This document shows, piece after piece, positions 61,593-64,000 of a stretch of DNA of 64,000 bases. Numbering within the stretch: the first letter of the stretch is position 1; each line of letters begins with the position of its first letter. This DNA comes from Planctomycetota bacterium (lineage in GTDB: Bacteria > Planctomycetota > UBA1135 > UBA2386). The DNA is taken from positions 79,917 through 143,916 of the forward strand of contig JADLFX010000060.1 of NCBI GenBank assembly GCA_020849665.1, read 5' to 3'. Under the pieces are notes generated by a model. That model made no database searches. It saw only the letters and a list, made by a program, of their open reading frames with translations, and was not told where the DNA came from. A program made the position numbers and the translations under genes.

Positions 61593-62885
61593 ATGGACGA
61601 CACACGGCTGGGCAGCCTCCTGCTCGAGAACCCGCTGATGCGGGAGGAGGATCTGCAGCGTTGCCTGGAGATCCAGGCCATGACGGGCGGGGCCAAGCCG
61701 CTCGGCCAGATCCTCGTGGAGGAAGGCGTCGTCTCGCCGCAGACCCTGGAGCAGCTCCTCGCGCTGCAGCGGGAGCGCCGTGGCGGGGTCGAGATGCCGA
61801 TCCACGTCGCCGACCGCCGTCCCGAACCGCTGCTGCGCGAGGCGGTGGCGCAGGGCGCCACCGACCTCCTGGTGAGCGAAGGTCGTGCGGTGTGCGCACG
61901 CGTCGGCGGGACGCTGCGCGCGCTGACCCAGGACCCCATCTCGTCGCCAGAGACCTGGGACTTCGTGCGTGCGCTCCTGGGCGCCGACGCGCTCGACCAG
62001 CTCGCCGCCGGCAAGCCGATGCGCCGTCAGGTGCAGGTTCCCGGGGTCTGCCGCGGCCGCGCGGTGGTGTTCCGCCACTCCGAGGGCATCGCGATCAACC
62101 TGCGGATCCAGCCGGAGACCCCGCGCCGGCCCGAGGAGTCGGGCCTGCCCGGCGGGTTCCTGCACACGATCGACGAGGGCCGCGGACTCGTGCTGCTGAT
62201 CGGCGAGGGTCGCTCGGGCCGCAGCTCCAACCTCGCCACCGTCCTCGATCATGTCGCCGCGGATCCCGGGCGCATGGTGGTGGTGCTGGACGAATCGTTC
62301 GAGTGGCCAGCGCCGCGCGGCGGCGCCGTGGTGGTGCGGCGGCGCGTGGGAGTCGACACCAGCGACTATCTCAGGGGCCTGGAGTGCGCCCTGCGCGAGG
62401 AGCCGGACGTCCTGATCGTCGGCGACGTGCCCTCGCCCGAGGCCTTCGAGCTGGTGGCACACGCGGCCGAGGGTGGCAGGACCGTGGTCGCCGGCATGCG
62501 CGGCACCTCGATCAGCGGTGCGTTGCGGCGGGCGATCCAGGCGTTCCCGCCGCTCGAGCGCCGGCGCATGCAGAGTGCCTTGGCCTCGGTCCTGCGCTCC
62601 GCGCTGCTCGTGCAGATGATCCCGGAACGGCAGGGTCGCGGGCAGGTCGTCGCCACCGAGTTCCTCCTGGTCGAGGAGGCCGCGCGCGAGTACCTGCGCG
62701 AGGGCGCGCTCGACCAGGTGCAGCTCTACCTGCGCGTGGGCCAGCGCGGCTCGTGGAGTCTCGACCGCTCCCTGCGCGAGCACCTGCGCGCCGGACGCAT
62801 CTCGTTCCAGGACGCGTTCGCGCGCGCCGACGAGAAGACCCAGATCCTGGAGCTGGCCCGCACGGCAGCCCCGGCGCGCGGCTGA
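61593..62885 (+). CDS. PilT/GspE-like protein with altered Walker A, N-terminal T2SSE-like domain
   Basis: A 430-residue member of the type II/IV secretion ATPase family. Residues 1-65 resemble the T2SSE/GspE N-terminal domain (LGSLLLENPLMREEDLQRCLE, LGQILVEEGVVSPQTLEQLL); the rest is PilT-like. The Walker A reads GEGRSG-R210-SSN, so the nucleotide-binding Lys is Arg; the Asp box reads VVVLDESFEW and the Walker B region EEPDVLIVGDVPSPEAFEL lacks the usual GEMRD. It is probably inactive as an ATPase or a regulatory partner. The gene starts a two-gene unit with the next PilT-like gene. Confidence 0.8.
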   Translation: MDDTRLGSLLLENPLMREEDLQRCLEIQAMTGGAKPLGQILVEEGVVSPQTLEQLLALQRERRGGVEMPIHVADRRPEPLLREAVAQGATDLLVSEGRAVCARVGGTLRALTQDPISSPETWDFVRALLGADALDQLAAGKPMRRQVQVPGVCRGRAVVFRHSEGIAINLRIQPETPRRPEESGLPGGFLHTIDEGRGLVLLIGEGRSGRSSNLATVLDHVAADPGRMVVVLDESFEWPAPRGGAVVVRRRVGVDTSDYLRGLECALREEPDVLIVGDVPSPEAFELVAHAAEGGRTVVAGMRGTSISGALRRAIQAFPPLERRRMQSALASVLRSALLVQMIPERQGRGQVVATEFLLVEEAAREYLREGALDQVQLYLRVGQRGSWSLDRSLREHLRAGRISFQDAFARADEKTQILELARTAAPARG

Positions 62886-62899
62886 ACCGAGGCAAGGAC

Positions 62900-63991
62900 A
62901 TGGACAAGGGCAAACTCGAGGAACTCCTGGCCGGGATGGTGCGCAGCGGCGCCACGGCGCTGCACCTGCTGCCGGGCCACAAGCCGTGCATGCGCCTGCA
63001 GGGCAGCCTGGTCGTGGCCGGCGAGAGCATGGTCAGCGCCGAGCAGATCCACGACCTGACCAAGGACTTCCTGTTCCAGGACCTGCGGGCCCGCATCGCC
63101 GCGGGGCAGGAAGTGGACCTCCTGTTCACGGCGCGGAGCGGCGAGCGCTTCCGCACCCGCGTGGGGCGCACCGAGGCCGGGTTCTTCCTGCACTTCCGCC
63201 GCGTGCCACGGGAGATCCCGACCTTCGCCGACCTGGGCGTGCCGGAGATCCTCGCCACCTTCGTGAACGGCCGCGCCGGGCTGGTGCTGCTCACGGGCTT
63301 CCTGGGATCCGGCCGCTCCACGACCCTCGCGGCGATGGTCGACCGCCTGTCCGCGGACCGTGCCGCGCACGTGGTGTCGCTGGAGCAACCCCTGGAGTTC
63401 GTGTTCCAGCATCGTGCCGCGATCGTGCATCAGCGCGAGGTCGGGCTGCACGTCCCCGACTTCGCGACGGGCGTGCGCGAAGCCATGCAGCAGTCGGCCG
63501 ATGTGGTCGTGGTCGCCGACGTCGCGGATGCGGCGACCTTCGACGCGATGCTCGACGCGGCCGAGAGCGGCCTCCTGGTGCTCGGTACGCTGCACGCCAG
63601 CTCCGTGGTCGCGGCCCTGCGCCGGCTCGATGCCGCGCAGCCGGCCGCCCGCCGCGAGAGCTTCCGCCAGCGGCTGGCCGCGAGCCTGCGCGCATTGCTC
63701 TCCCAGACGCTGCTGCCGCGCAGCCACGGCGCGGGCCGCGTGCCCCTGCTGGAGATCCTGCTCCAGACCCACTCGGTGGCCGAGACCCTGCGGGCCGGCG
63801 AGTACGACGCGCTGCCTGCGATCATGGCCAAGGGGCGCGGCCTGGGCATGCAGACCACGGACATCGCACTGCGCAACCTGCTCAACAAGAACCTGATCTC
63901 GATGGGCGAGGCGCTCTACCACGCCTCCGACCGCGAGAGCCTGACGGCGCGGCCGCGCGTGGGGCCGGGTTCCGTGCTGAACGGGCGCTGA
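62900..63991 (+). CDS. PilT-like protein with Walker A Lys-to-Arg change
   Basis: A 363-residue PilT-family protein. Order is as in PilT: PAS-like N-terminus (VRSGATALHLLPGHKPCMRL), Walker A LTGFLGSG-R139-STTLAAM, Asp box VVSLEQPLEFVF, Walker B-like VVVVADVADAATFDAM, His box VLGTLHASSVVAALRRLDA. The catalytic Lys is Arg, and the usual E-D and G-E pairs of Asp box and Walker B are E-Q and A-D. It begins 14 bp after the preceding PilT-like gene. PilT retracts type IV pili; with these changes retraction activity is doubtful. Confidence 0.82.
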   Translation: MDKGKLEELLAGMVRSGATALHLLPGHKPCMRLQGSLVVAGESMVSAEQIHDLTKDFLFQDLRARIAAGQEVDLLFTARSGERFRTRVGRTEAGFFLHFRRVPREIPTFADLGVPEILATFVNGRAGLVLLTGFLGSGRSTTLAAMVDRLSADRAAHVVSLEQPLEFVFQHRAAIVHQREVGLHVPDFATGVREAMQQSADVVVVADVADAATFDAMLDAAESGLLVLGTLHASSVVAALRRLDAAQPAARRESFRQRLAASLRALLSQTLLPRSHGAGRVPLLEILLQTHSVAETLRAGEYDALPAIMAKGRGLGMQTTDIALRNLLNKNLISMGEALYHASDRESLTARPRVGPGSVLNGR

Positions 63992-64000
63992 CCCGCGCGC

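Overview
The window is 64 kb of very GC-rich bacterial chromosome (about 70% G+C by eye), densely packed with about 52 protein genes and one tRNA. It has no rRNA, CRISPR array, prophage or recognisable insertion sequence. Gene content points to the PVC superphylum, most likely Planctomycetota; this is inference. The evidence is a GreA with a roughly 560-residue N-terminal extension (long GreA proteins are known in Chlamydiae and some spirochetes), many secreted or lipobox-bearing proteins of unknown function, and three membrane-anchored proteins built of carboxypeptidase-regulatory-like beta domains. Unrelated secreted proteins also share one C-terminal domain. GTG and TTG starts are common, and none of the 3' hairpins seen carries a clear U-tract.

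Region by region. 1-2.1 kb: the 5' part of a clade II-type nitrous-oxide reductase gene (nosZ, cut by the window edge) and its upstream lipoprotein cytochrome c, divergent from a translationally coupled pair resembling a split RIC/YtfE NO-stress repair protein. 2.2-10.2 kb: FabI, MutY, a SNF2-type helicase, a GT4 glycosyltransferase, a small membrane protein and a CinA-type molybdopterin-binding-domain protein. 10.4-14.4 kb: gyrA, a YqeY-like protein and a GT2 glycosyltransferase. 14.4-27.2 kb: two nearly identical beta-helix surface proteins in inverted orientation flank a Nudix hydrolase, a degenerate purple-acid-phosphatase-like lipoprotein, a carboxypeptidase-regulatory-like protein, a DUF4920 lipoprotein and two tandem OPT-family transporters.

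27.3-41.4 kb: a minus-strand set (MalK-like ATPase, Mesh1-like HD hydrolase, glycosyltransferase), a 1003-residue beta-domain protein, SixA, RpiA, FeoB-FeoA with a third anchored beta-domain protein, a CDF metal exporter and MurJ. 41.6-50.5 kb: an M14 carboxypeptidase, citrate synthase with an ApaH-like phosphatase, an inositol-phosphatase-family enzyme, an AlkD-like HEAT protein, a tRNA with anticodon CAU, a TPR protein, a pirin, a cytochrome c and a secreted protein, with a large palindromic intergenic element. 50.6-61.5 kb: a DSD1/D-threonine-aldolase-like enzyme coupled to an alpha/beta hydrolase, the long GreA, a histone-H1-like-tailed protein, and more secreted proteins including a second M14 carboxypeptidase. 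61.6-64 kb: two tandem PilT/GspE-like proteins, both with the Walker A lysine replaced by arginine.

Most genes are housekeeping or envelope functions. The parts most worth following up are the lipobox-bearing NosZ module with its split RIC, the paired Walker-A-altered PilT homologues, the phosphatase pseudoenzyme, the shared C-terminal domain of the secreted proteins, the inverted near-identical surface-protein genes, and the palindromic intergenic element at 48.9-49.05 kb.
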